Below are positions 11,531-23,900 of a stretch of 64,000 bases of DNA, one piece after another (positions within the stretch are counted from its first letter, which is position 1; every line of letters begins with the position of its first letter). This DNA is from Leucaena leucocephala (lineage: Eukaryota > Streptophyta > Magnoliopsida > Fabales > Fabaceae), in the NCBI GenBank assembly GCA_037074615.1, contig CM073562.1:7487001-7551000 (forward strand), read 5' to 3'. A program made the translations under genes and the position numbers. Under the pieces are notes generated by a model. The model made no database searches. It was not told the DNA's origin and worked only from the letters and a program-made list of their open reading frames with translations.

Positions 11531-12035
11531 CTTTCACTATGACATTTGCTGATATAGACTCTGGTATAAACATCATTCAATATGCTAGATCGGTTAAAAG
11601 AATTTTGGACATGCCACCTTCAGATTAACCCAACAAGAAGAAGGCTTGATTTGACTCTTGTTGAAAACTCTCAGGCTTGGGAAGTGGCCTTGGAAAAGCT
11701 TCCCAAGGCATCAAGGAGGCTCTAAGTTGGAACTGTCGTGGATTCAAGAAGGCCACAACATTTCAGCGAGGTAAAATGTTCATTCCTTAATATGATATAG
11801 ACTTCATCTTCCTTTCAAAACGAAGCTAAGTATTAGCGATGCCTGTGAACCTCTAGCCAATTTAGGATTATGTACTTTTTTGGACAATAATGCCTGTAAT
11901 AGAGGGTGGTACTCTTGTTGGAAATCATTGTACGATGTTGATGTCTATTGTATCTCCCCTCATATTTGTCATTGCCTAATTAGTAATTGTTGGTAACTAC
12001 AAGTATTCAAACTGTAGATCCAACTTGAGGGGGAG

Positions 12036-12323
12036 TGTTAAGATAAGCTAGTTTAGAATTAATTATTAATTAATATTATGTTTTGTTAGTTATTTAATTA
12101 ATTATTTAAAATTAAGTTTATATATTATTTAGAATCAAATTTGAATATTAAATTATCATATCTTAGAAGATAAATCTAACATATTAGGATTATGATAAAT
12201 TTTAGGTTTAGCCAATTAGCTTATATTTTTACCTATATAAAAGCTTATTTGTATTCTCATTTATTAAAAGATTAATAATATTTTGAGGCTTTTTTCCTCT
12301 ACTTTCAATCCTTCAAATCTCCA
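12036..12323 (+). repeat. TRIM-like LTR, left copy
   Basis: It starts TGTTAAGATAAGCTAG and ends AAATCTCCA. It contains TATATAAAAGC as a likely TATA box near 12233. It is about 14 bp longer than the right copy and differs at many sites, so the insertion is not recent. Confidence 0.75.
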
Positions 12324-12433
12324 TATGGTATCAAAGCAAAAATATTAAATTTTGGTTCAGGTCTTGATGAAGAAGAAGAAAAATATCAAGCTTAAAGAGA
12401 AGGCAAACCTTCAAGTGAAAAATAGTTACATAT

Positions 12434-12650
12434 GATGGAATAGGGTAACTTGAGTCTCTTCCTACAAAATCTCATAGGTTATGGGACTAGTTTATCTAAC
12501 TCAAGTAATGTTAGATTAATGCGTAAATCTAAGTAGGTTTCGATGGAAAATGGTAACTTTGGTCTCTTCCCATAAAATTTCATAGGTTATGGGATTAGTT
12601 CATCTTCCTCAGTGAGGTTAAATTAGTGTGTAAATCCAAGTGGGTTACCA
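12434..12650. repeat. Two tandem 108-bp units inside the TRIM-like element
   Basis: GATGGAATAGGGTAACTTGA at 12434 and GATGGAAAATGGTAACTTTG at 12542 begin two alignable units; both carry CATAGGTTATGGGA and GTAAATC.AAGT.GGTT. They make up about a third of the internal region and have no coding pattern. Confidence 0.6.
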
Positions 12651-12945
12651 TGATTGTATGAGCATGTTGCTCTTGAATAATACATAGGATTCTTTATCAA
12701 GTTTCTCTCTTGTAAATGTTCTTGCTAGACATCCAACAATGATGTTCTTCATCAAATTCACAACTTTGTTTTAAGATTCAAATTCAATATTCAATCAATT
12801 TCAGTTCAGTAGTCACTATTAGTTTAAGAATTCAAAATTTTAGTTCTTCTATAATAAAATTACTCACATCCAAGCTGCCTCCCAGCTTGAGGGGGAGTGT
12901 TGAGATGTACAAGTATTCAAGCTATAGATCGAGATTGAGGGGGAG

Positions 12946-13219
12946 TGTTGATATACGCTAGTTTATAATTAATTATGTTTTGTTAGTTATTTAATTAATT
13001 ATCTAAAATTAAGTTTAGATATTATTTAGGATCATATAAATATTAAATTATCATATCTTAGAAGAATAAATTTGAGATATTAGGATTATGATAAATTCTT
13101 TGTTTAACCCATTAGCTTATATTTTTACCTATATAAAAGCTTATTTATATTCTCATTCATTAAATGATTAATGATATTTTGAGTCTTTTTTCCTCTATTT
13201 TCAATCCTTCAAATCTCCA
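12946..13219 (+). repeat. TRIM-like LTR, right copy
   Basis: It starts TGTTGATATACGCTAG and ends AAATCTCCA, preceded by TTGAGGGGGAG. It is followed by (AAT)n and a duplicated AATAATACTTCATCT motif before LINE sequence resumes. Confidence 0.75.
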
Positions 13220-13259
13220 CAATAATAATAATACTTCATCTATAATAATACTTCATCTT

Positions 13260-16200
13260 CCTGTTATCTCTCTTTTGTTTATGGTCCCCCTGCGCAACAT
13301 CAACACCACTTAATTTGGGCTTGAATTCAATAGACATCAGTTAATATTGATAAGCCATGGCTTGTGGTTGGAGATTTTAATGAGATCTGTCATTGTGAGG
13401 ATAAAATGGACAATAGTTCAGGCTCTAGTAGCATGATGGAATTCCAACAATGCATTGAACAAAGAAATTTATTACCTTTAGTTCAATTCGGTCCGGCATT
13501 TACTTGGTCTAATAATCGCAAAGGATTGAATTTGGTTCTAGAACGACTAGACAGAGGGTTTTTTTACCTGCTTTGGCTGAATCAGTTCCCCAAATCCCTC
13601 ACCAGTACCCTGGCTTAAGCAGCTTCTGATCACTATCCCATCCTATACTCTTTTGAAGGTAAACATCACATAAACAAATTCCTCAAATTTGAGAGTCTAT
13701 ATGGTATCACTTTCTAGACTGTGAGCTAATAATCAATAGCTGCTGGAATCAAGACTCCCCTAGCTCCCCAACTTTCAAGTTACAATGTAAACTTTGAAGA
13801 ACCCTTGCTAATATAATCAATTGGAGTCTTGGTCACATTGGAAAAATGCCTAGCGGAATTGCTGCTCTAGAAAAGCATCTTCTCCATCATCCAAAACAAA
13901 TACCTATGAAATTTAGGCCCTCTTTTTCCCTGGAAGATGAAATTAGGAATACCAAACATGAGTTGGAGTTCCTGTATGATTGTGAGGCAAGTTACTGGGC
14001 ACAAAGAGAAAAGGCTGATTGGCACACTAAAGGTGAAAGGAACACTATATTTTCATGCCATGGTCTCAACAAGAAGAGCTTCTAAAAATATTAGGAGTCT
14101 TCTCAAATTAGATGGATCTTGGACTGATGACCCTGATGAGCTCATGGGCATTTGTGTTAATCATTTTGCGACAATATTCCAAACTGATAATTCTCACTCA
14201 TTTAATGATCTGGATATTGCTTTTTCTCAACTACCTATTCTTGAACTCAACACAAACGAATCCCAGTTGTTGATGCAATCAATATCAGTTGACGTCTCGG
14301 CTCATTGCATCAAACCAATGTGTTTTCTTGAAAGGTAGACTCATCTCCGACAATATTATGCTGGTTACAGATTTGATCAAATTCACTCTTTAGGTAAATG
14401 TTGAAAGAGTTTTGCAGCTCTCAAAGTGGAGTTTTACATAGCCTTTGATAAACTTGGCGTTTTATTAAGGTTGTAATGCAAAGAATGAACTTCCCGAAAA
14501 AATGGATTAACCTGATACAACAAAGCATTACTACTTTCCATTATCAGGTTCAGTTAATGATTAGTTATCACCTGATATTTTTCTTAAAAGAGGCATTAGG
14601 CAGGGTGATCCATTATAACCATACCTGTATATACTATCAACAAATGTGCTCTTTGTTCTTATTAATGTAGCTGAATCTTCTCAACAGTGGAAGGGGATTA
14701 AAATATGTAACACAGCAAGTCCTGTATCCCACTTATGCTAATGATTTGGTCTTCTTTTTTTTAGTGTAGGAGACTCTGTTGTGATGTGGTTAAATCCACC
14801 ATTGATATTTATTGTAGATGGTCAGGACATGATATTAATCTATCTAAATCAACCCTAGTTTTCAGCCCTGGTACTGAACTACAAATGAAAAATGAAATTG
14901 CTCGACACTTCAATATTCATTATTCTCCAAGGCTTGGCAAATACCTTGGTACATGGATAGACTCTAGCACAACTAAATCCTGTATTTATCAGCAAGTCAA
15001 AGGAAATGTTGATAGGGGACTCAATACCCGGCAAGCGCGTCATTTATCTCAAGCTTCTCGCCTTACCTTACTTCAATATGTCCTTTCCTTAGTCAATACT
15101 AATGTTATCTCATGCGTCAAATTGCCAGCTCATGTTTGCAACCAATTTGATAGAAAATGCATCAATTTCTTTCGGGGGTCTACTGGTGATTATAAAAAGA
15201 TGTACTTACTTAATAAGGAAACCCTTTTCAAGCCCTTGATCAAGGCGGACTTGGTCTTCGACCTTTAAGGGAATTTAATCTGGCTATGATTGCTAAACAA
15301 GTCTAGAGAATTCTATCATCAGGTCCTAGTTCAATCCTTTTCTCCACATTGAGAACTAAATACATTGATGAAAATTCTGTTGATTTGGTCAAAAAACCTT
15401 CTAACTCATCCTGGATTTGGAAAGGCATCTTGGAATGTGCTAATCTAATTACAAGCACAGTTAAATGGCAGGTGGGAAATGGTTCTTCTATTCCTCTCAA
15501 CCAACCTTTATGGGGATCCATGCAAGTTCTTCCAAACTTTGCTGGACACATCAACAACGTTTCAGATCTTTTTCTGCGTGTTCATTGTCCTTGGGAAGCT
15601 ATTCGTTGTAATGTTCCCTTATTCAATTCATTATACACACCTGCCAATGTTGCTGCAATTATTAGCACTCCTTTGCCGTTAATTCGAAGCTCTAATAGAC
15701 AAATATAGAATGGTAGCCCATCTGCAATTACATTGTCAAACTTGTGTTTCAGATTATTTCCAGAAATAATGTCTCTCACGTAGCGTTTGACCCCTTTTGG
15801 AAATTCTTATGGAGTCTCTCACTACTTTTGGAGCATCTGTTATTCATTTGGATATTATTACATGATGCTATTTGTGCTTATGAGATTTTAAGGAGACATC
15901 ATCTAAATATCTCTGGATCTTGTGCCTTTGGATGCTAGAAAGATGAAACTCTTGGCCACCTTTTCATTACTTGCCCCTACAGCAAAGCTATTTGTTACGG
16001 ATACTTTTCAATTCAGTTCGGAATATTGATCGTAGTGATTTTAAGCTTTGGCTTAAGAATTCATTACTTCATCTGTGATGGGGAATTCAGATTGGTCAAG
16101 GGTCTTATTATTCTCATCAATGTTGTTTGGTTCAAAAGGAATACTGCTCTTCATCAGGGGAAAATGGACCCTTCTGAAAATGTGAAATCCTAGGGTTGTT

Positions 16201-16700
16201 AAATTTCAACTCTCAATGGGAGTCCTGCTTAGGTAGCTACTACTCTTCAAGCTATTTCCCTTCAGGTTCCCTCCAACTCTGGGATCTTAGACAAGCAGGG
16301 ATGGCTCATAATCATTAGTGATCTGTAAATCTTGCCAAAATTTCATTGGCCTGAATGGTACAATCTTACAGCAATTCATATGTTCACGAAGTCCTGACCA
16401 TTTCTTCTACTACTATGGTCTCAAGCCTCGCTTCTTTGGATTAATCACTTTTGTAAGGTGAACAACATTGGGAACATGGTCGTTAACATTGGTTCTCTGG
16501 GTCATTGTTGCAGCAAACCAAGCGCGATCAAATGGGGACATTGTCACAGGGTGATCAAGGACATTCCGGATCTACTGCAAACACATCAAGATTACTGCAT
16601 CCACACTGTTCCTTTTACTAATATATTTTTTCTTATTATTTCTCATATAGTTCCGTGTCTTTTATTTATTTTTAAACTTTGTATGCAACGTTTTATTTGT
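13260..16700 (+). pseudogene. L1 ORF2 endonuclease / reverse transcriptase pseudogene
   Basis: In order: apurinic-type endonuclease end (VVGDFNEI and FTWSNNR, 13364-13600); connecting region with RASKNIRSL (13846-14338); reverse transcriptase with KRGIRQGDPL at 14586-14616 and the catalytic box read as YANDLVFF at 14731-14757, where the usual second aspartate position is asparagine; then LGKYLGTW, QASRLTLLQYVL and a VKWQVGNGSS segment (14786-15708); and a DETLGHLFITCPYS segment near 15940. Multiple stops and frame changes break it. The replaced catalytic residue alone would inactivate it. Confidence 0.75.
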
Positions 16701-16737
16701 TAATGAATCATTTTGTCCTTTTTCAAAAAAAAAAACT

Positions 16738-17818
16738 TTAAATGCATATTCTCACCAAATGAGTTTTTACAAGCTTTTGGTTTAACAATATTACATAACA
16801 ATATGTAGTTTTTTTATTTTCCAAATGTTTCATAAATAATATTCAAAATTCATGTGGGTTTTTTCCCAAACCATCCATGACTATAACATAACAAAACAAT
16901 CTATGGCTTTTTATTTTTCAAATGATTCATAAATAACATTCAAGATTCAAAAAACTTTCCAAACAATCCACATAATAACTGTTTAAAAAAACCAAGTCAT
17001 CAACAAACAATATCATGAAAAACCTATTCCGCTTTTACAAACTTGAAAAAAAAAACTCTTAAAACGGACCAATTCTGTCATTATAAATTTTTCTAGACAT
17101 ATAATAGATAGATAGATTATCTCCTTAATCGAAATCTCCTCAATGTCATTCAATAGAGAGAGTTTAAAACATTATATTTAAAATGAAAATACACACTCTA
17201 CAAGCTTTAACATTTAAGATTCAGAAGAATTAACGCACCTACGCTATAATATTAAGTGTTATTTTCTTAGCCTCAAAAACGGTAAAGATTTATACAACAA
17301 CAAAAATGCGGCATCACACATTTGTACACTCACATAAAATGATACTCCCTTCGAAAAGTTAGTTAGAAAGTTAAATTTAACCTTAAATATAATACCTCAA
17401 TTTATTTTGTCCTCTCAATTTACAATTTTTCCATCAATATCCTTATTAATTGTACATATTAAAATATTTCTATTTAAAGATAATCACGATGAAAAATAAC
17501 ATTTTAAGAAAATCAAACCATATTAATTACAAATAATTAACATTATTAATTTTGTTAATCTACCTAAATTAGTTTATCTAACTCTCTTATATTAAGCATA
17601 GAGGGATACTTTGAGGGAAAAAGAGAAAAATATTAGGATAAAAGGTCAGAAATAATAGCTAATTAATTAAAACTCAAAAGGCTCATATAAGTTATGTAAT
17701 TAAACAAGATACTTGCTTATCACCAACAAAATAAACAAGATGCTGGCAGCCTGCGTTGAAATAATATTATACAACAGAACTGCATTTAAACTATAAGCTC
17801 CAGGGCTCTCTCTCTCTC
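16738..17818. other. AT-rich 3' flank of the helicase gene
   Basis: No gene or element was recognised. Homopolymer A and T runs are common. The bases nearest 17818 probably belong to the 3' untranslated region of the helicase transcript; no polyadenylation site can be fixed by eye. Confidence 0.4.
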
Positions 17819-17908
17819 TTACAATGATTTGTATTGTTCTATAAGATGCGATGCATGGAGTCGTGATGTAGGAGTCGTGGTGCATCCCAATTTCTTCAAA
17901 TAAGAAAT
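17819..17908 (-). CDS. SRS2: Helicase exon 29 (stop codon)
   Basis: 90 nt, reads ISYLKKLGCTTTPTSRL and HLIEQYKSL then TAA at 17821-17819. It is 6.1 kb from exon 28, separated by copia A, and is easily missed without the family pattern. Confidence 0.85.
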   Translation of the reverse strand: MSYLKKLGCTTTPTSRLHASHLIEQYKSL

Positions 17909-20900
17909 CTGCACAAAACCAGTTTAGTATATGTTTTTTAAACACTGGTTGCTTTCTTTATTTTTCTTTGCCGCAAGGCATTTGAAACATAAAGACTGGT
18001 TCAAAACTGAAGAGAAAACAAAATTACATAATCTAATTCACGAGGGAGGGGGGGGGGAGAGCATATATAAATATATATATATATAAACTTAATGGTAATA
18101 TCAATTGGATTTGATCATGAATTCAACTTTTGAACTGCATTATCATTGAGCCAGAACTCATTGATGCATCTCATGTTTTAAACAATCATTGCAATAAAAT
18201 GGAGAAAACAGTTTGAATCGTGAACAAGAAACCAAATAAAGTTTAACAGTAGGTTGAGTCAAAGTTGGAAAAGTACTTTCAATTTTAGAAAAGCTAGATG
18301 CATAAAATATAAATTATTAAAAAAGATAAATATGTTTAGAGGGAAGGGAAAAAAAGTCAGGGATGCGTTTTTTTTAATTCCTTGATACTAGGTTATATAC
18401 AAGTTCCATTCCAGAACTTTGAAAATCTGGAAATCCCACTAATCTACAAGGCAGCAGTTTATCAATATGCAAGTAGGAATAACAAAAGTGAGCCACGCAA
18501 TGGAGATGAGTGAAATCAAGACACATTAATCATAAAGTTGAATTTTTTGTAACAGCATAGTAGCATTAGTTTTATACTATCAAACCGGTATCCGACACTT
18601 TTTCTAGATCCTATTACCAGGTATCTGAGCAATCTATTAATCCAGTTTTGAGGTTAGTGGCTGTTTTATTTGGGACTCAAATTTGAGACCTAAAAGAATC
18701 TAGTAGGACCTTACACTGCTAGACTGACTCTATATTGGTAATAGTAGAATATAGTATAGTAGCATTCTTGTTGGTTGACATGCCAACGATGACAGGGAAG
18801 ATAGTCAGAGAATGCGATAACAGGTTCTCTATCTCTTCATTGTTATGTTACACATATATACACACATTTGAGATCCCAAATCAATGGGATTTACTGCATG
18901 TAATCCGGGATACATTAAAATGGGATTTACAGCATGTAATCCGGGATACATTAAATCAAACAAAATCATATCATAATCTCCTAAGATCTCTCCTTAATCC
19001 CTACAATCTCTCCTATTCAATGCTAATATCTCCAACACTCCCCCTCAAGTTGGAGCATAGATATTTATCATGTCCAACTTGCCAATCAGGTATTCAAATT
19101 TATCTCGGGTCAATCCTTTTGTAAGCACATCTGCTGTTTGTTCTTTGGAAGGGATATATCGGAGGTCAATTGTCTTTGCATCAATCTTCTCTCGTATAAA
19201 GTGTCTGTCAATCTCTACATGTTTTGTTCTGTCATGCTGAATTGGATTATGTGACATGTTGATGGCTGCCATGTTATCTGAATGTAAACTGATGGGTAGT
19301 TTCATTGGCATCCTCAATTCTTCTAGTACTCGTTTTACCCACAGTCCTTCACATATTCCTAGAGCTATAGCTCTGAACTCAGCTTCAGCACTGCTTCTTG
19401 CTACCACACTTTGCTTTTTACTTCGCCAGGTGACTAGATTTCCCCATACATAGGTGACATAACCTGAGGTGGATCTTCTATCATCTTGATCACCTGCCCA
19501 GTCAGCATCTGTTAACATTTGTATACTCCTGTTGTCAGATTTTTTAAACAATAGACCTAATCCAGGTGACCCTTTCAAGTATCTGAGAATTCTGTAGACT
19601 TCATTCAAGTGTTTCTGTTTAGGATCATGGGAATGTTGGCTCACCATGCTGACTGCATAAGCAATGTCTGGTCGAGTATGTGATAGGTAGATCAACTTGC
19701 CAACCATCCGCTGGTATCTTCTCATATCTACAGCTTTTCCCAGATCTTCATCATCACTGATTTTGTCTACCCGTATAGGGGTATTACTGGGTCTGCAGCC
19801 AAGCATACCTGTTTCTCCTAGAAGATCTAGTATGTACTTTCTTTGCGAGATACTGATCCCTTTCTCTGACCTGGCAACCTCCATCCCTAGGAAATACTTC
19901 ATTCTCCCTAGGTCTTTAACCTGGAACTCTTTATTCAGTGCCCCTTTGATCCTGTCAATCTCTGCTTGATCATCACCTGTGAGGACTATATCATCGACAT
20001 ATACTGCTAATATTACAATTTTTCTATCCAGATGTTTGAAGAATAGAGTGTGGTCACTTTGCCCTTGAGTATAGTTTTGATCCTTAAGTACCCTGGTAAA
20101 CCTCTCAAACCAGGCTCGAGGAGACTGTTTTAAACCGTACAATGATTTTCGTAGTCTGCACACTTGGTTCTCCTTTCTTCCAGGGAACCCAGGGGGCATC
20201 TTCATAAAGACTTCTTCCTTCAATTCCCCATTTAAGAAAGCATTTTTTACATCCATCTGGTGTAGAGGCCAATCTAGATTTGCAGCGAGGGAAAATAGTA
20301 TCCTGATCGTGTTTAGTTTGGCCACGGGAGCAAATGTCTCGGTGTAATCCATGCCATATACCTGAGTGAAGCCTTTTGCCACTAGTCTTGCTTTGTACTT
20401 GTCAAGGCTTCCATCAGCACAATATTTTGGGGTGAACACCCACTTACAGCCTACTGCTTTCTTGCCTTTAGGCAGTTCAACTATTTCCCATGTTTTATTA
20501 CTTTCCAGGGCCTCCATTTCTGCCATTACTGCCTTTCTCCATTCAGGACTATCAAGAGCCTCATGTATACTTTCTGGGACCCTGACCTGATCAAGATGAG
20601 ATACGAAAGCACAATGTTTTGATGATAAAGCCTGATATGAGACAAACCTTTCTATAGGGTGCCTAGTGCAGGATCGTCGTTGCTTTCTTACTGCAATTGG
20701 GAGATCAAGATCTTCGGTTGATATTGCATGGTCAGGACCCGCTTCTGGTTCAGACTCTTGGGTTGTTTCAGTCGCTTGCGGTTCATTACCTGTCATGTTC
20801 CTGCGAGTATAAACCTGTCCCCACCTATTGTTGTCTCCCCCTGAACTAGTATCCTCCTTAGGTTCCCTTTCAAGTATATAAATCCGATCGGGTTCATGTT

Positions 20901-23900
20901 GAGGACATGTGGGTTCGGTGTCTTGTATGTGAGGAAACGGAGGTTCACTCCAATTCTCCCCCTGAACCGAGGAATAAAAAGGAACAGATTCATGGAAAGT
21001 AACATCACAAGTGACATAGAGACGTTTGGAGGTAGGATCAAAACATCTGTACCCCTTTTGGTTCCGGGCAGGCCCTAGGTAAATGCACTTGATAGCCTTT
21101 GGGTCGAGTTTTTGGGTATGGTGGAGGTGAACAAAGGTGGTGCAACCAAAGACGCGTAGAGGTAAGGTATTTTCGAGATATGGTAAGTTAAAATGGTGGT
21201 GTAGAACCTGGAGAGGTGTCTGAAAAGACAAAGGTTTACAAGGCATTCGGTTAATCAGGAAGGTAGCGGTGAGAATGGCATCATCCCAATAATAAGCAGG
21301 GACAGAGCTACTGAATAGGAGAGCTCGGGCAGTGTCAAGGATATGTCTATTTTTCCGTTCAGCAATGCCATTTTGCTGGGGGCTATGAGCACAGGAACTC
21401 TTGTGAGTAATACCTTTGGTTTTAAGGAAACTGGAAAGCGAAAGGTTAAAGTACTCGGTACCATTATCGGTATGAAGAGTTTGAATTTTCGTGTTAAATT
21501 GTGTGTGAATCATAGTATAGAACTCAATAAATGTTTGACAAACCTCAGTTTTATCCTTTAAGAGGAAAACCCAACTAACACGTGTGTGATCATCAATGAG
21601 AGTCATAAACCATTTTGAATGAGTGCGATTGGGAATACGGGACGGACCCCACAAGTCACTGTGGATAATTGAAAAAGGTTTTGAAGGGCGATAAGATATG
21701 GGGTGAAAAGAAGAACGATGATGTTTTGCCAGTTCGCATGACTCACAAAATAATTCTGGAGTTTTATTTGAGCAAATAGATGGGAACATCTTACACATAT
21801 ATTGAAAATTTGGATGTCCTAGTCTCTTGTGCCATAACTCAAATTCACTAGTTCTAGGGAGAGACACCGTATTGCAGGAAGGGGTTACTGGATGATGACA
21901 ATCATTCAGGTAATAAAGACCGTCAAGTTCTTTAGCAACACCAATCGTCGTCCCCGTGAACAGATCCTGAAAAACACAATGAGTTGCAAAGAAATCAGCA
22001 TGGCATCGTTCTCTTGTCGTTAATTGTCTCACAGATAACAAATTACATTTCAATTTTGGAACATGTAGAACATCGTGAAGTGTGAGAGTGGGAGAGACGT
22101 TAATGGTCCCACTACCCGCTACTAGGGAGTCAGACCCATCAGCAATTTTAACAGTGAGACGTGATGTGGCAGTAATGTAATTTGAAAATAAGGAGACATC
22201 ACCAGTCATATGATCTGAAGCTCCTGAATCAATGATCCAACAGGAACCAGTTTTCTCACCCTTAATTGTAGTCAAGGCCTGAAAGGGATTACCTCGTTGA
22301 GCAATACTGGCAACAGGTTGTTGTTGACGGGACTGGTTTTCAAGTGCACTCAGCCTGTCCAGAATGATTTTTAATGGATCTGGTGCAGTGATTGGGCCTA
22401 GGTGGATTGGGCCTGCAGGAAAAGAATTGGATCCTGCATGTCCTCCTTGAGCTGGGCCTGGACAATAAGGCCCTGGGAGTGAACCTGCGTGAGTTGGGCC
22501 AGGAACAATTTGGGCCTGCAGTTGCTGTGAAGTGGACCTACCGACGCTGTGAGGTGTGCCTGCAGTGACGGAGCCTTCATCCTCTGGACCCTGCGCTTCA
22601 ACCAGATGTGCCTTAGGTCGCCGTGGTTTGGGCCGCCAGTCGGGGGGTTTCCCGTGGAGGTCCCAGCATTTTTCCCTTGTGTGGCCGACCTTCTTGCAAT
22701 GGTCACACATTGGACGGTCCCTCCTGGACCCAGAGTCGGCAGCTCGGACAGCGAGAGCAGATCCTTCAATGGGAGAAGGGCGAGGTGTTTGGTCGGCGAG
22801 CATGATATGGCGGCGGGACTCCTCGTCTCGTAACAAGGCAAAGGCTTCGGTGACCGAGGGGAGTGGCACTCGGCTGAGAAGACGACCCCGAGTGTCGTCG
22901 TAGGCAGAATTCAAGCCAACTAGGAACTCAAACAGTCGTTCCTCCTCCACAGCTCGACGGTACTCGGCAGCATCTTCTGGGTCTCTCCAGATTCGGTGTT
23001 GCAGTAGGTCAAGTTCCTGCCACAGCACGGTTTTTTCAAGGTAGTATGCATTGATGGGTCGCGCGCCTTGTTTGACAGTCCAGAGGCGAGCTCTTAGATC
23101 AAATAGCAGTGAGCCATTTGGGCGTTTCCCGTACGCGTCTTTCACGGCGGCCCATATGGCTTTGGCGGAGGTGAGGAACATGAAGCTTCGCCGGACCTCA
23201 GGGAGCATAGAGTTGAGAAGCCATGAGGCGACCAAGGCGTTGTCTGATTTCCACCTTCGACGGGTACTGGCATCATTAGTGGGAGGCTGGTCGCTGTTGA
23301 TGAAGTCGAGTCTATCCCGTCCGTCTAGTGCAAGGAGCATTGACTGGCTCCAATCTAAGTAATTTTCGCCGGTAAGACGCTCCGGCACGATGAGGATGGC
23401 CGACCCTTCAAGGCCGGCGATCTTGGTTGAGCTGTGACGTGACCCACCGTCGGACGGGACGGTATTGTCGTGCTCTGTGGTGGAAGATTGGACAGAACCA
23501 CCGTGCTCTGATACCATGTTGGTTGACATGCCAACGATGACAGGGAAGATAGTCAGAGAATGCGATAACAGGTTCTCTATCTCTTCATTGTTATGTTACA
23601 CATATATACACACATTTGAGATCCCAAATAAATGGGATTTACTGCATGTAATCCGGGATACATTAAAATGGGATTTACAGCATGTAATCCGGGATACATT
23701 AAATCAAACAAAATCATATCATAATCTCCTAAGATCTCTCCTTAATCCCTACAATCTCTCCTATTCAATGCTAATATCTCCAACAATTCTACTTGAATGA
23801 ACACTTAGCAAATAATGTATTAAATAATGTATTTGATATGTTGGAAAACAATGCGTGATTCCTGTGATTCTGCTTAAGCAATAGCTTACTTGCACTAACC

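Larger units (their letters stand above)
11999..13219 (+). mobile_element. Small non-autonomous LTR retrotransposon (TRIM-like) inside the LINE
   Basis: Two LTRs, 12036-12323 and 12946-13219, enclose only 622 bp without coding sequence. The primer site TGGTATCAAAGC at 12326-12337 is one base from the tRNA-iMet complement. The polypurine tract TTGAGGGGGAG directly precedes the second LTR. A similar 35-bp tail with its own polypurine tract also precedes the first LTR (about 11999-12035), so this is probably what remains of a longer tandem array. It depends on other elements for its enzymes. Strand is from primer-site and polypurine positions. Confidence 0.75.
11690..16737 (+). mobile_element. 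L1-type LINE, split by an LTR element
   Basis: The start of the ORF2 endonuclease (LSWNCRGF) is at about 11730. It is cut near 11995 by a small LTR element and resumes near 13260 (LSFVYG, VVGDFNEI at 13364). Reverse transcriptase, zinc-knuckle-like and C-terminal regions follow, and the element ends in a short poly(A) at about 16727-16737. Plus-strand orientation agrees with the 3' poly(A). I found no clear target-site duplication. The 5' limit is uncertain because nothing resembling ORF1 is seen. Confidence 0.75.
18769..23785 (-). mobile_element. Copia A: complete Ty1/copia element in intron 28
   Basis: Two 269-bp LTRs differ at one position (C at 18882, A at 23630). The element is flanked by perfect ATTCT target duplications (18764-18768, 23786-23790). 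The primer site TGGTATCAGAGC (minus strand, 23516-23505) abuts the right LTR. The polypurine tract ACTTGAGGGGGAG (19050-19038) abuts the left one. The polyprotein frame is unbroken. Taken together this is a young and possibly autonomous insertion. It lies in the same orientation as the helicase. Confidence 0.95.

Noticed and set aside
18043..18090. G run followed by (AT)n as a regulatory or quadruplex site
   Set aside because: A single G run and a dinucleotide tract are ordinary low-complexity intron sequence.
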